The notes under the pieces are model-generated. The model searched no databases. It worked only from the letters and a program-made list of their open reading frames with translations, and was not told the origin of the DNA. Source: Methylobacterium sp. Leaf108 (lineage in GTDB: Bacteria; Pseudomonadota; Alphaproteobacteria; Rhizobiales; Beijerinckiaceae). From it: a DNA stretch of 64,000 bases. The translations under genes were made by a program, and so were the position numbers. This document shows positions 30,930-40,265 of this stretch, piece by piece. Where the stretch lies: positions 186,001 to 250,000 of the forward strand of contig NZ_LMND01000023.1 in assembly GCF_001423265.1 (NCBI RefSeq). The letters run 5' to 3'. How positions within the stretch are numbered: the first letter of the stretch is position 1; each line of letters begins with the position of its first letter.

Positions 30930-31655
30930 ATGAGCGACGGAATCTGGGGCAAGCTCGGCGGCGCCGGCCTCGGGCTCGCCATCGGCGGGCCGCTCGGGGG
31001 GCTCGTCGGCCTCGCGGCCGGGCACTTCCTGGTGGACCGCGAGGGCGCGATCTTCGGCACGACGCCGCGCGACGTGGTCTTCACCACCGGTCTGGTGGCC
31101 CTCGCCGCCAAGATGGCGAAATCCGACGGGGTCGTGACCGAGTCCGAGGTCGAGGCCTTCGACAAGGTGGTGGCGGTGGACGCCGATGCCCGCCCCGGCG
31201 TGGCGCGGCTGTTCGACCTCGCCAAGGGCACGACCAGCGGCTTCGAGGCCTATGCCCGGCAGATGGCCTCGGTCTTCCACGACGAGCCGCAGATGCTCGA
31301 GGACGTGCTCGACGGCCTGTTCCACATCGCCAAGGCCGATGGGGCGATCCACGAGGCGGAGGAACGCTACCTGCGCGCCGTCGCCGAGATCTTCGGCTAC
31401 GACGAGCACGCCTTCCGGCGGATCGCGGCGCGGCACATGCGCCTGTCGGACGATCCCTACCTCGTGCTCGGCTTGGAAGCGGACGCCGAGGACGGCGCGC
31501 TCAAGGCGGCCTACCGCGCCCTGGTGATCGAGAACCATCCCGACCGGGCCATCGCCCGCGGCCTGCCGGCGGAGGCGGTGGCCATCACCACCCGGCGGCT
31601 CGCGGCCATCAACGCCGCCTACGACCGCATCGCGACCGAGCGGGGCCTGCGGTGA
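30930..31655 (+). CDS. TerB-like plus J-domain protein (DjlA-type co-chaperone)
   Basis: 241 residues. The first ~35 residues are a glycine-zipper hydrophobic segment (GLGLAIGGPLGGLVGLAAGH) that may anchor it to the membrane. A TerB-like helical domain (about 45-170: AAKMAKSDGVVTESEVEAF, HIAKADGAIHEAEERY) is followed by a C-terminal J-domain with the HPD motif (ENHPDRAIARG), the part that stimulates DnaK. This is the layout of DjlA. Its stop codon overlaps the GTG start of the amidase gene, so the two are translationally coupled. Confidence 0.88.
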   Translation: MSDGIWGKLGGAGLGLAIGGPLGGLVGLAAGHFLVDREGAIFGTTPRDVVFTTGLVALAAKMAKSDGVVTESEVEAFDKVVAVDADARPGVARLFDLAKGTTSGFEAYARQMASVFHDEPQMLEDVLDGLFHIAKADGAIHEAEERYLRAVAEIFGYDEHAFRRIAARHMRLSDDPYLVLGLEADAEDGALKAAYRALVIENHPDRAIARGLPAEAVAITTRRLAAINAAYDRIATERGLR

Positions 31656-32422
31656 AGGCGACCCCGGAAAGCGCCGTCGCCACCAGCGTGGTGCCCTCGC
31701 CCAACCACGGCGAGCGCATCGGCGGGCCGCCGACCCTCCTGATCCTGCACTACACCGGCATGGATTCGGCCGCCGCCGCCATCCAGCGCCTCGCCAACCC
31801 GCTCTCCGAGGTCTCCGCCCACTACGTGGTCCTGGAGGACGGCAGGGTGATGCAGATGGTCCCGGAAGGCCGCCGCGCCTGGCACGCCGGCCGTTCGGCC
31901 TGGGCGGGCGAGCGCGACGTGAACTCACGCTCGCTCGGCGTCGAGATCGTCAATCCCGGCCACGACGGCGGCCTGCCGCCCTACCCGGACGTCCAGATCG
32001 CGGCCGTGATCGCCCTGTGCCGCGACCTCGTCTCGCGCTGGCCGATCCGTCCGGCCGGCGTGCTCGCCCATTCCGATATCGCGCCCGAGCGCAAGGAAGA
32101 CCCCGGCGAGCGCTTTCCCTGGGACCGCCTCGCCAGGGAGGGCGTCGGGCACCATGTGCCGCCGGCCCCGATCCGCGACGGGCGCTTCTTCGCGCAGGGC
32201 GACGCCGGCCAGCCGATCGAGGCGCTCCAGGCGATGTTCGCCCTCTACGGATACGACCTTGCGGTGACCGGCACCTTCGACGCGCGGACCCTGGCGGTGG
32301 TGACGGCCTTCCAGCGCCATTTCCGCCAGGAGCGGGTCGACGGCATCGCCGATTCCTCGACCATCACCACCCTGCGCGACCTCATCGCCGCCAGAGACAG
32401 GCCCCGCCCGTCATCGCCGTGA
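31652..32422 (+). CDS. N-acetylmuramoyl-L-alanine amidase with peptidoglycan-binding domain
   Basis: 256 residues. An AmpD/AmiD-type amidase_2 domain has zinc-ligand regions LLILHYTGM near residue 32 and VLAHSDIAPERKEDPGERF near 140-158, with SAHYVVLEDG between. A C-terminal PG_binding_1 domain (GQPIEALQAMFALYGYD...VVTAFQRHFR) follows. No signal peptide is visible, so a cytoplasmic AmpD-like role in muropeptide recycling is likely, although AmiD homologues are exported. GTG start at 31652 overlaps the upstream stop (GTGA). Confidence 0.9.
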   Translation: MKATPESAVATSVVPSPNHGERIGGPPTLLILHYTGMDSAAAAIQRLANPLSEVSAHYVVLEDGRVMQMVPEGRRAWHAGRSAWAGERDVNSRSLGVEIVNPGHDGGLPPYPDVQIAAVIALCRDLVSRWPIRPAGVLAHSDIAPERKEDPGERFPWDRLAREGVGHHVPPAPIRDGRFFAQGDAGQPIEALQAMFALYGYDLAVTGTFDARTLAVVTAFQRHFRQERVDGIADSSTITTLRDLIAARDRPRPSSP

Positions 32423-32497
32423 CGTGACGATCGGTCCCCCCTCGCCTGCGACGCCGTTGCCGGCGGGCAGGCCGGTGTCGGACCGCGATGCGGACCC

Positions 32498-33517
32498 TCA
32501 GCGCGCCCGCGCCGACGAGGCGACCTCGTCTTCGTCCTGCGCGCCGCCCCTCGTCCGCCACAGGCTGTAGACGATGCCGCCGGTCAGCAGCGTCACGGTG
32601 ACGAGCAGCGACACCCACGGCGGCAGGTGGACGAGGTCGAAGGTATCCGCCACCACGATCTTGAGGCCGATGAAGATCAGGATGAAGGCGAGCGCCGTCT
32701 TGAGGTAGGCGAAGCGGTCCACCATCGCGGCGAGCGCGAAATAGAGCGCGCGCAGCCCCAGGATCGCGAAGATGTTCGAGGTGTAGACCACGAAGGTGTC
32801 GGTGGTGATCGCGAAGATCGCCGGCACGCTGTCCACCGCGAAGATCACGTCGGCGAGGTTGACGAGGACGAGGCCGAGCGCCAGCGGCGTCAGCCAGCGC
32901 ACCATCTTGCCGGTCTCGGGATCGGGCTTCTTCACGACGAATTGCTGGCCGTGCAACTCGGGGGTGATGCGGAAGAAGCGCCGCAACACCTTGACGGCGC
33001 GGTTGTCGTTGATGTCGACGGCCTCGGTCTCCTCCTTCGAGACGAGCATCTTCACGCCCACGAAGATCAGGAAGGCCGCGAACACCGTGAGGATCCAGGC
33101 CGCCTGATGCACCAGGGCGGCGCCGAGCCCGATCATCAGCCCGCGCATCACGAGCGCGCCGAGGATGCCCCAGACCAGGACGCGGTGCTGGGCCGCCCGC
33201 GGGATGCCGAGCGAGGTCAGGATCACCGCGATGACGAAGACGTTGTCCATGGACAGCGACTTCTCGACGACGAGGCCGGTCACGTATTCCTGTGCCGTCT
33301 GCCCGCCGAAATACCACCAGACCCATCCGCCGAAGGCGAGCCCGAGGCCGAAGTAGAAGGCCGTAAGCAGCAGGCTCTCACGCACCTCGATGACGTGGTT
33401 CTTGTCCTTGTGGAGAACGCCGAGGTCGAAGGCGAGCAGCGTGACCACGACCGCGTGGAAGCCGAGCCACATCCAGATCGGCTTGCCGAGCCAATCGACG
33501 AAGAGAAATTCGGGCAT
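32498..33517 (-). CDS. TerC family integral membrane protein (Alx-like)
   Basis: 339 residues with about nine hydrophobic helices. TerC hallmarks include VEKSLSMDNVFVIAVI and the second acidic repeat VNLADVIFAVDSVPAIFAIT, where the paired Asp residues form the likely metal path. Family members (Alx, MeeF, TerC) export Mn2+ or protect against tellurite and misfolding of metal-loaded proteins. ATG at 33517. The upstream 200 bases were inspected for a yybP-ykoY manganese riboswitch but no convincing match was seen. Divergent from the flavoprotein gene. Confidence 0.9.
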   Translation of the reverse strand: MPEFLFVDWLGKPIWMWLGFHAVVVTLLAFDLGVLHKDKNHVIEVRESLLLTAFYFGLGLAFGGWVWWYFGGQTAQEYVTGLVVEKSLSMDNVFVIAVILTSLGIPRAAQHRVLVWGILGALVMRGLMIGLGAALVHQAAWILTVFAAFLIFVGVKMLVSKEETEAVDINDNRAVKVLRRFFRITPELHGQQFVVKKPDPETGKMVRWLTPLALGLVLVNLADVIFAVDSVPAIFAITTDTFVVYTSNIFAILGLRALYFALAAMVDRFAYLKTALAFILIFIGLKIVVADTFDLVHLPPWVSLLVTVTLLTGGIVYSLWRTRGGAQDEDEVASSARAR

Positions 33518-33658
33518 GCGCGGGCACCATCGATGCTTTTCAAGGGAGAGGAAAGCATCGGCTCCGACATCACGGAGGCATGAAAACGCGCTCCGCCAGA
33601 GGGGCCCGCAGCCGATGTCGCGGACTTGGGAAGGCCTGTCGGCGGAATCAAGGGTGTC

Positions 33659-33696
33659 CGGGAGCCTTGCGGTTCTCCGGGAGCCTTGCGGTTCTC
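33659..33696. repeat. 19-bp perfect tandem duplication
   Basis: CGGGAGCCTTGCGGTTCTC occurs twice in tandem (33659-33677, 33678-33696), just upstream of the flavoprotein start. Confidence 0.9.
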
Positions 33697-33715
33697 CTTG
33701 ACAGGACGGGTGCCG

Positions 33716-34975
33716 ATGCGGCTCCGCATGGGCATGCAAGACGTGCCGCCGACCGATATCGCCGTCATCGGGGCCGGCCCCGCCGGTCTCTTCGCCGCCG
33801 AGGTGCTGGCTGGGGCCGGCCACCCCGTGACGGTCTACGACCGGATGCCGTCGGTGGGCCGCAAGTTCCTGATCGCCGGACGCGGCGGCCTCAACCTCAC
33901 CCATTCCGAGGCGCTGACGGATTTCCTCGCCCGCTACCGGCCGGCACCGGCCGGCCTCGTCAGGGCGGTCGAGGGTTTCCCGCCCGATGCGCTGCGGGCC
34001 TGGTGCCACGACCTCGGCCAGCCGACCTTCGTCGGTTCGAGCGGCCGGGTGTTCCCCGAGAGCTTCAAGGCCTCGCCGCTGCTGCGGGCCTGGCTCGCCC
34101 GCCTCGACGGCCTCGGGGTCCGGATCCGGGCCCGCCATCGCTTCGTCGGCTGGTCCGACGCCGGCGGTGCCGCCTTCGAGACCCCCGACGGACCGGTGAC
34201 GCGGCATTCGGGGCCGGTACTGCTGGCGCTGGGCGGCGCGAGCTGGCCTCGCCTCGGCTCGGACGGCGCCTGGGTCCGGCTCCTCGAGGGCCACGGCGTG
34301 CCTGTCTCGCCCCTGAGGCCGGCCAACGTCGGTTTCACGGTGGCATGGTCCGAGCACCTGCGTCGCCGCTTCGCCGGCGAGCCCCTGAAGCGCATCGCCC
34401 TGCGCTTCGGCGACACCACCGTGCGCGGCGAGGCGGTGGTGACCGCCGACGGCATCGAGGGCGGGGCGGTCTATGCGCTCTCGCGCCCGATCCGGGAGGC
34501 GATCGCCGAGCGCGGCGAGGCCGTGATCCACCTCGACCTACGGCCGGACCTCGCCCATCGGACCTTGGTCGAACGGCTCGGCGCCGCGAAATCCGGGCAG
34601 TCCCGGTCCACCACCCTGCGCAAGGCCGCGGGCCTGAGCCCTGTGGCTACGGCGCTCGTCTACGAGGCCGCCGGCCGCACGCTGCCCGACGACCCGGTGC
34701 CGCTCGCCGCCCTCGTCAAGGCGGTGCCCGTCCGCCTGCGCGCCCCGCGACCGATCGAGAAGGCGATCTCCACCGCCGGGGGCGTCGCCTTCGCCGGCCT
34801 CGACGACCGGTTCATGCTCACCGCCCGGCCCGGCACCTTCGTGGCCGGCGAAATGCTGGATTGGGAGGCGCCCACCGGTGGCTACCTGCTCCAGGCCGCC
34901 TTCGCCACCGGGCGCGCCGCGGCCCAAGGGCTTCTCGCCTGGCTCGGCGAAGAGGCGGTCAGGCCCCCGTCATAG
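33716..34975 (+). CDS. NAD(P)/FAD-dependent oxidoreductase, HI0933/BaiN-like (TIGR03862)
   Basis: 419 residues. N-terminal FAD-binding Rossmann motif [21 protein letters not shown], then the HI0933-family signature [18 protein letters not shown] near residue 48-65, and a C-terminal FAD contact ISTAGGVAF...[21 protein letters not shown]. Physiological substrate is unknown; BaiN acts on bile acids in clostridia but most homologues are uncharacterised. ATG at 33716 has AGGA upstream; ATGs at 33728 and 33734 are alternatives. Its end overlaps the end of the convergent collagen-like gene by 6 bases. Confidence 0.88.
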   Translation: MRLRMGMQDVPPTDIAVIGAGPAGLFAAEVLAGAGHPVTVYDRMPSVGRKFLIAGRGGLNLTHSEALTDFLARYRPAPAGLVRAVEGFPPDALRAWCHDLGQPTFVGSSGRVFPESFKASPLLRAWLARLDGLGVRIRARHRFVGWSDAGGAAFETPDGPVTRHSGPVLLALGGASWPRLGSDGAWVRLLEGHGVPVSPLRPANVGFTVAWSEHLRRRFAGEPLKRIALRFGDTTVRGEAVVTADGIEGGAVYALSRPIREAIAERGEAVIHLDLRPDLAHRTLVERLGAAKSGQSRSTTLRKAAGLSPVATALVYEAAGRTLPDDPVPLAALVKAVPVRLRAPRPIEKAISTAGGVAFAGLDDRFMLTARPGTFVAGEMLDWEAPTGGYLLQAAFATGRAAAQGLLAWLGEEAVRPPS

Positions 34976-35908
34976 GCGTGCGCAGATCCCGATCATGCCC
35001 TGGCTGTCGGCGGGACAGGCGGCGCTCGGCGCCCCGCCGCTCTGCATGAAGGTCGGGCTGCGCGCCTTGAGGCAATAGGCCGAAACCAGGACCTCCGCGG
35101 TCTCGCAGGTTATCTCGCAGCCGCCCACCGGGCAGCTCTCGAGCCTCAGGAGCCGGAACGCGCTCGCCGATGGGACCGGTGTGGCCACGACGGCGGCCGC
35201 ACCCGCCTGCCCCGCCGCACCGTCGGCCCCGGCCGTCCCCGCCACGCCCTGCGGCCCGGCGGGCCCCTGCGGACCGGGCTCGCCCCGTTCGCCCTTGGGA
35301 CCGGGCGGTCCTTGCGGTCCGGCCTCGCCCTTCGCGCCGGGCTCGCCGCCAGGACCCGGATCGCCCTTCGGACCCGGATCGCCCTTCGGACCCGTTTCAC
35401 CTTTGACGCCGGCTTCCCCGTTCGCCCCCGGAGCACCGGCCACACCCGCGACCCCCTGCGGTCCCGATGAGCCGCAATTGGCCACCACCGCCTCGCGCTC
35501 GTCCTCGCCCGCCTTCAGCGTGGCGACGCAGTTGGGCGGCAGATAGGGCAGCCGGAACGAGAAGCGCCCGCGCTTGTCGGCGATCACCGAGATGTCGTCG
35601 TCGAGCACTACGACGAGACCGCCCTTGCGCAGGCTCCCCGAGATCCGCAGGTCGCCGGCCTCGATGCGTGCCTCGTAGACCGTGATCGGCTGGCTCGGCT
35701 CAGGCGGTCGCTTGGCCCGCGGCTTGGACGCTTTCGGCGCCGACCGCGCACCAGGTGTCCCCGCAGACGGGCCGTCGGACGGCTCCGCGGGAGCCGCCGT
35801 CTCGCCGGGCAGGACCTGGATCGCCAGCTGCGCGGCGGCCGGCACCGATGCGACCGGTCCCGCCAGCACCATGGCCGCCAGGAGGAAAGCGACGCCGTCG
35901 AGACGCAT
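34970..35908 (-). CDS. Secreted collagen-like repeat protein
   Basis: 312 residues. An N-terminal signal peptide ([20 protein letters not shown], cleavage near PAAA) and a Pro/Lys-rich segment precede a small beta domain ([20 protein letters not shown] to about residue 145), then about 23 Gly-X-Y triplets ([19 protein letters not shown] and similar), enough for a collagen-like triple helix, and a C-terminal domain of about 60 residues with six cysteines. Collagen-like bacterial proteins are usually surface or matrix proteins. ATG at 35908 gives a clean signal peptide; an ATG at 35968 would bury it. The repeat count could vary by slippage. Confidence 0.85.
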   Translation of the reverse strand: MRLDGVAFLLAAMVLAGPVASVPAAAQLAIQVLPGETAAPAEPSDGPSAGTPGARSAPKASKPRAKRPPEPSQPITVYEARIEAGDLRISGSLRKGGLVVVLDDDISVIADKRGRFSFRLPYLPPNCVATLKAGEDEREAVVANCGSSGPQGVAGVAGAPGANGEAGVKGETGPKGDPGPKGDPGPGGEPGAKGEAGPQGPPGPKGERGEPGPQGPAGPQGVAGTAGADGAAGQAGAAAVVATPVPSASAFRLLRLESCPVGGCEITCETAEVLVSAYCLKARSPTFMQSGGAPSAACPADSQGMIGICARL

Positions 35909-36030
35909 GGATCTGTTCCCGGCCACCGCCGCGTCCCGGCGCGGCAGGCGGACATTGGCGTCGGGCATCCGGAACGGTCAAGCCTCGTGATCGCCCGATC
36001 GAAGGCTCGCCGCCGTTCCGGCCGGGATCG

Positions 36031-37473
36031 TCAGGCCACCTCGAACGACGTCCACAACCCGGTGTCGAAGCGCTCCAGCACCGCCGCGCTGATCAGCCAG
36101 CGCCCGGGATTGTCGGCGAGGAAGGCGATGCGGGCGGTGCGGCCTTCCGGCAGCTGGAACGTGTCGAGCCAATAGGGCTCCCAGCCGTCGTCGAGGTTGT
36201 GCAGCAGGCGGAAGGCGTGGCCGTGCAGGTGCAGGCCCTGCGTGAAGGCCGTCTCGTTCTTGATGGCCAGGACCACCACCTGACCGCGCTTGACGGTGAA
36301 CAGCGGCGGCTGGCCCGCTGCGCCGCTGACGCCGTTCATCGCCCAGATCCGGGCCGGATCGCCGGAATAGCTCGGCTCGACCTCGGGCTTGGCCTTGTCG
36401 ATCCTGGCGCCGCCGGTGATCGCGATGTCGCGCCGCACCGCGTTCTGCAGCTTCACCTCGGCCGGCAGCAGGGTGTTGACGCCGACCGGCCCGATCGGAG
36501 GGCGGTTTCCGGCGACCGGCTCGCCCCTGGTGGTGATGCTGGCGAGCGCCAGGCCTTCCCCGATCAGCGCCGTGATCGCGCCGCTGACGGCCGAACTCGG
36601 GAGGTCGACCAGCAGGTCGTAGCGGGTCCCGGGGCCGAACGGCAGCGTCGCGCGCAGGGGCTCGAAGGTGTCGGTGGGCTGGCCGTCGACGGCCACCACG
36701 TAGACCTTGAGCCCGTCGAAGCGGATGCGGGTCGCACGGGCGTTGCAGGCGTTGGCCAGCCGCAGGCGCAGCCGCGCATTGGGCGGCGCCTCGATCGCCT
36801 CGGGCGTCGGGCGGCCGTTGACGGTGACGAGGTTGCCCAGGCGCCCGGAGGCGGCGGCGAAGGGCGTCTGGCCGAAGGCCAGCAGGGCGGCCTGGTCGTC
36901 GAGCCGCCAGTCCTGCATCAGCAGGGGGATGTCGCGGTCGACCGGGGGCAGGACCTTCTCCTCGACGATCAGCATTCCGGCGAGGCCCCGCCCCGACGGC
37001 TCGCTCGATCCGCCGACCACGAGGGGCCGCATCAGGAAGGTGCCGGCGTCGGGGGGCGTGAAGGCGTAGGTGAAGTCCGTGCCCGGTGCGATCGGCGGCT
37101 GCGTCACCCCGCCGACGCCGTCCATGGCGTTGCGGTTGCGCACGCCGTGCCAATGGAGCGAGAGCGGCTTGTCGGTCCGGTTCTCGACCTTCAGGCGCAC
37201 GGGCTCGCCATGCCGCGTCCTCACCACCGGCGGTGCCGCCTTGCCGTCGAAGGCCCACAGGGCGGTCTCGGGTGCCGGTTCCGGCTTGAGACGGGCCTTG
37301 AGGGCGCCGGCGACGAGGTTGCGCGGCTCGGGTGCAGGCGTCGCGGGCTGCGCGCCGCCCACCGAGGGAAACACGGCCAGCCCCGCGCCCAGGGCGCCGG
37401 CCCCGAGCACCGCGCGCCGCGAGGGACCGCACGGGGCGGCGACGGTGGACGGGCCGGGTCGATTCTCTGGCAT
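36031..37473 (-). CDS. Multicopper-oxidase-like cupredoxin protein lacking most copper ligands
   Basis: 480 residues with a twin-arginine signal (PSRRAVLGAGALGAGLAV) and three cupredoxin domains. The first motif, LHWHGVRNRNAMDG (His107, His109), is intact, but the second (normally HxH) reads GTFLMRPL at 144-151, the third keeps only LHLHGHAF (414-421), and the fourth, normally HCHxxxH with the type 1 Cys, reads WLISAAVLERFDTGLW near 459. So type 1 and most type 2/3 ligands are gone, as in E. coli SufI/FtsP, a Tat-exported divisome protein without copper. Start ATG at 37473 follows GAGGA. An oxidase function is unlikely; a structural SufI-like role is inference. Confidence 0.85.
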   Translation of the reverse strand: MPENRPGPSTVAAPCGPSRRAVLGAGALGAGLAVFPSVGGAQPATPAPEPRNLVAGALKARLKPEPAPETALWAFDGKAAPPVVRTRHGEPVRLKVENRTDKPLSLHWHGVRNRNAMDGVGGVTQPPIAPGTDFTYAFTPPDAGTFLMRPLVVGGSSEPSGRGLAGMLIVEEKVLPPVDRDIPLLMQDWRLDDQAALLAFGQTPFAAASGRLGNLVTVNGRPTPEAIEAPPNARLRLRLANACNARATRIRFDGLKVYVVAVDGQPTDTFEPLRATLPFGPGTRYDLLVDLPSSAVSGAITALIGEGLALASITTRGEPVAGNRPPIGPVGVNTLLPAEVKLQNAVRRDIAITGGARIDKAKPEVEPSYSGDPARIWAMNGVSGAAGQPPLFTVKRGQVVVLAIKNETAFTQGLHLHGHAFRLLHNLDDGWEPYWLDTFQLPEGRTARIAFLADNPGRWLISAAVLERFDTGLWTSFEVA

Positions 37474-37647
37474 GGGTCCTCGCGGCCTCGTCTGCGATGC
37501 GGCTGGCTTGTAGACGGCGTCGGCGCGATCCGCCAAACGGCCGGCGCGCGGGGCCCTGGGGGCCTGCAAGTTTTTTGCTGCGGGCCGGATCGTGCGTGCT
37601 ATAGAGCCGCGCTCTGGCGGCGGGATGCGCGCCGGGCGTGGACGCTT

Positions 37648-37733
37648 GCGGGCGTGGCGGAACTGGTAGACGCGCTGGATTTAGGTTCCAGTGACGATGA
37701 GTCGTGGGGGTTCGAGCCCCTCCGCCCGCACCA
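37648..37733 (+). tRNA. tRNA-Leu (anticodon UAG)
   Basis: 86 bases including an encoded CCA. Acceptor stem GCGGGCG/CGCCCGC, D-arm with GGCGGAACTGGTAGACGC, anticodon stem-loop CTGGA-TTTAGGT-TCCAG giving anticodon TAG, a long class II variable arm (TGACGATGAGTCG) and T-arm GGGGGTTCGAGCCCCTC with one G-T pair. The long variable arm and anticodon agree on leucine. It precedes the trigger factor gene by 175 bases, a common alphaproteobacterial arrangement. Confidence 0.97.
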
Positions 37734-37908
37734 GCCCCGCCGTCGGGAACGGAATGGCTCATAGCGATGGCCGGCCCGGCCTGCCGTAACTGTCGTACCA
37801 CCGGCCCGTGCGTTTCTCGCTGTCGTCGGCCGCCGCGACCCGTGTTCGGGGGCGAGGCCGGGCGAGACCCATTCGCGTGATCACACGGACGACAGCGGAA
37901 AGACGACC

Positions 37909-39306
37909 ATGCAGGTGACCGAGACACTGTCCCAGGGCTTGAAGCGCGAGTTTCAGGTTCTCTTCGCGGCCCACGAGCTCGAGGATCGCCTGAACAGCGA
38001 GTTGTCCACGCTCAAGGACAAGGCCCAGATCAAGGGCTTCCGCCCCGGCAAGGTGCCCGTGGCGCACCTGCGCAAGCTCTACGGGCGCTCGGTGATGGCC
38101 GACGTGCTGCAGAACGCGGTCAACGAGGCCAACCAGCGGATCGTCACCGACAACAACCTCAAGCTGGCGCTGGAGCCCAAGATCGAGTTCCCCGGCGAGC
38201 AGTCGGTGGTGGAGCGCGCCCTCGACGCCAAGGGCGACATCGCCTTCAACGTGGCGCTGGAAGTGCTGCCGAGCTTCGAGCTCGCCGACCTCTCCGACGT
38301 CAGCCTGAAGAAGCTCGTGGTCACGCCTTCCGAGGCCGAGGTCGACGAGGCGATCGGCCGCATGGCGAGCCAGGGCCGGCCGTTCAGCCCGAAAGCCGAG
38401 GGTGAGGCCGCCGCCACCGGCGACCGCGTCACCATCGACTTCGTCGGCCGCATCGATGGCACCCCCTTCGAGGGCGGCACCGGCGAGGGCGTCGATCTCG
38501 AGCTCGGCTCCGGCCAGTTCATTCCTGGCTTCGAGGACCAGCTCGTGGGCGCCACCGTCGGCGAGGCGCGGCTCGTGAAGGCTTCGTTCCCGGCCGAGTA
38601 CGCCGCCGAGCACCTGGCCGGCAAGGACGCCGAGTTCGACGTCACCGTCACCGCCATCCAGGCGCCCGGCGAGGTCACCCTCGACGACGCGTTCGCCAAG
38701 GGCTTCGGCATGGATTCCCTCGAGAAGCTCCGCGAGGCGATCTCCGCCGCCATCGGCAGCGACTTCGAGGCGCAGTCCCGGCGCAAGCTGAAGAAGGAGC
38801 TCCTCGACGCGCTGGACGGCAAGTACAGCTTCGACCTGCCGCCGAGCCTCGTCCACCAGGAGTTCGCCGCCGTCTGGGCCCAGGTCGAGCAGGATCTCAA
38901 GACCCGCGGTAAGACCTTCGAGGACGAGGGCACCACCGAGGAGAAGGCGACCGCGGAATACCGCCGCATCGCCGAGCGCCGCGTCCGTCTCGGCTTGGTG
39001 CTTGCGCAGGTCGGCGAGACGGCCGATATCAAGGTGACGGACGAGGAGGTGAACCAGGCCCTGATCGCGCGCATCCGGCAATACCCGGGGCAGGAGCAGC
39101 AGGTCTGGGACTTCTATCGGAAGAACGCACAGGCGCTCGCCGAGCTTCGCGCGCCGCTGTTCGAGGAGAAGGTCGTCGACCATGTCCTCGCCCAGGTCCA
39201 ACTCGTCGAGGAGCCCGTCTCGAAGGAGACGCTGTTCGCCGACGAGGACGAGGACAAGGCGGACGGCAAGGCCGAGCCCGCCCCGGCCTCCGACAAGGCC
39301 GACTGA
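37909..39306 (+). CDS. tig: Trigger factor
   Basis: Ribosome-bound chaperone and peptidyl-prolyl isomerase that shields nascent chains. Over 465 residues: N-terminal ribosome-binding domain with the signature [17 protein letters not shown] (near 44-60), FKBP-type domain ([20 protein letters not shown], about 160-240), and a long helical C-terminal domain with an acidic Asp/Glu/Lys tail. First gene of the tig-clpP-clpX-lon series, a conserved quality-control locus. Confidence 0.96.
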   Translation: MQVTETLSQGLKREFQVLFAAHELEDRLNSELSTLKDKAQIKGFRPGKVPVAHLRKLYGRSVMADVLQNAVNEANQRIVTDNNLKLALEPKIEFPGEQSVVERALDAKGDIAFNVALEVLPSFELADLSDVSLKKLVVTPSEAEVDEAIGRMASQGRPFSPKAEGEAAATGDRVTIDFVGRIDGTPFEGGTGEGVDLELGSGQFIPGFEDQLVGATVGEARLVKASFPAEYAAEHLAGKDAEFDVTVTAIQAPGEVTLDDAFAKGFGMDSLEKLREAISAAIGSDFEAQSRRKLKKELLDALDGKYSFDLPPSLVHQEFAAVWAQVEQDLKTRGKTFEDEGTTEEKATAEYRRIAERRVRLGLVLAQVGETADIKVTDEEVNQALIARIRQYPGQEQQVWDFYRKNAQALAELRAPLFEEKVVDHVLAQVQLVEEPVSKETLFADEDEDKADGKAEPAPASDKAD

Positions 39307-39349
39307 GCCCGACGCTCTCCTCCGAAGGGGCTGCGGGCGGATTTTTTAA
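39307..39349 (+). terminator. Possible terminator after tig
   Basis: An interrupted stem GCCCG...CGGGC with an inner GC pairing ends directly before a run of six T residues. Stem quality is modest, so it may be a partial terminator allowing readthrough into clpP. Confidence 0.4.
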
Positions 39350-39438
39350 CTGAGGCGCCCATAACGGTCGCCGTTGTTCGCTGCACGTCCGGTCCGCGAG
39401 TGGGTTCGCGGCCGGATTCCCCTGGGAGCCTGGGCACG

Positions 39439-40068
39439 ATGATGAGAGATCCGGTCGACTATTATAACAGCGCGCTCGTGCCCATGGTGGTGGAGCAGTC
39501 GAGCCGCGGCGAGCGGGCGTTCGACATCTACTCGCGGCTCCTGCGCGAGCGGATCATCTTCCTCACCGGCCCGGTGGAAGATTACGGCGCATCGCTCATC
39601 GTCGCCCAGTTGCTGTTCCTCGAGGCCGAGAACCCCAAGAAGGAGATCTCCTTCTACATCAACTCGCCCGGCGGCGTGGTGACCTCGGGCCTCTCGATCT
39701 ACGACACGATGCAGTTCATCCGCTGCCCGGTGACGACGCTGTGCGTCGGCCAGGCCGCCTCCATGGGCTCGCTCCTGCTCACCGCCGGCGCCCCCGGGCA
39801 CCGCTTCGCCCTGCCCAACGCCCGGATCATGGTCCACCAGCCTTCCGGCGGCTTCCAGGGCCAGGCCACCGACATCCTGATCCACGCCCGCGAGATCGAG
39901 GCGCTCAAGAAGCGCCTGAACGAGATCTATGTGAAGCACACCGGGCGCGACTACGACACCATCGTGACGGCGCTGGAGCGCGACAACTTCATGACCGCCG
40001 ACGCGGCCAAGGAGTTCGGCCTCATCGACGAGGTCATCCAGAAGCGTCCCGAGCCGGCCGCCGCCTGA
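39439..40068 (+). CDS. clpP: ATP-dependent Clp protease proteolytic subunit
   Basis: 209-residue serine protease that forms the tetradecameric barrel fed by ClpX or ClpA. Catalytic Ser109 ([14 protein letters not shown]) and His133 ([18 protein letters not shown]) are in place, with the aspartate in the C-terminal third. Tandem ATGs at 39439 and 39442 make the exact start uncertain by one residue; the frame continues upstream to 39400 without similarity. Precedes clpX by 197 bases. Confidence 0.96.
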   Translation: MMRDPVDYYNSALVPMVVEQSSRGERAFDIYSRLLRERIIFLTGPVEDYGASLIVAQLLFLEAENPKKEISFYINSPGGVVTSGLSIYDTMQFIRCPVTTLCVGQAASMGSLLLTAGAPGHRFALPNARIMVHQPSGGFQGQATDILIHAREIEALKKRLNEIYVKHTGRDYDTIVTALERDNFMTADAAKEFGLIDEVIQKRPEPAAA

Positions 40069-40265
40069 CGCCGGGCGTAATCCTTTGCCGCGACGGGAAC
40101 GGGCGGGTCCGCCTTGATCCTGCCGCGGCAGCGTGCTTGCATCTCCTCGCCGGGACGTTCTCGTCAGAAGCGCGCAGGTGACTGTTTCTTTAGGCGGATG
40201 CCATTACATCTGAGCGAACCGTGCGTGCCGGAGGCTGGCCGCATGTCCGCACATCGGAGACCGAT

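Noticed and set aside
33518..33715. Manganese (yybP-ykoY) riboswitch upstream of the TerC gene
   Set aside because: Some GC hairpin potential, but the conserved core and paired elements were not recognisable.
34970..35908. Gly-X-Y region as a CRISPR-like or noncoding tandem repeat
   Set aside because: The repeat keeps codon phase, encodes collagen triplets and sits within a frame with a signal peptide.
36031..37473. Active laccase/copper oxidase
   Set aside because: Type 1 cysteine and most type 2/3 histidines are missing.
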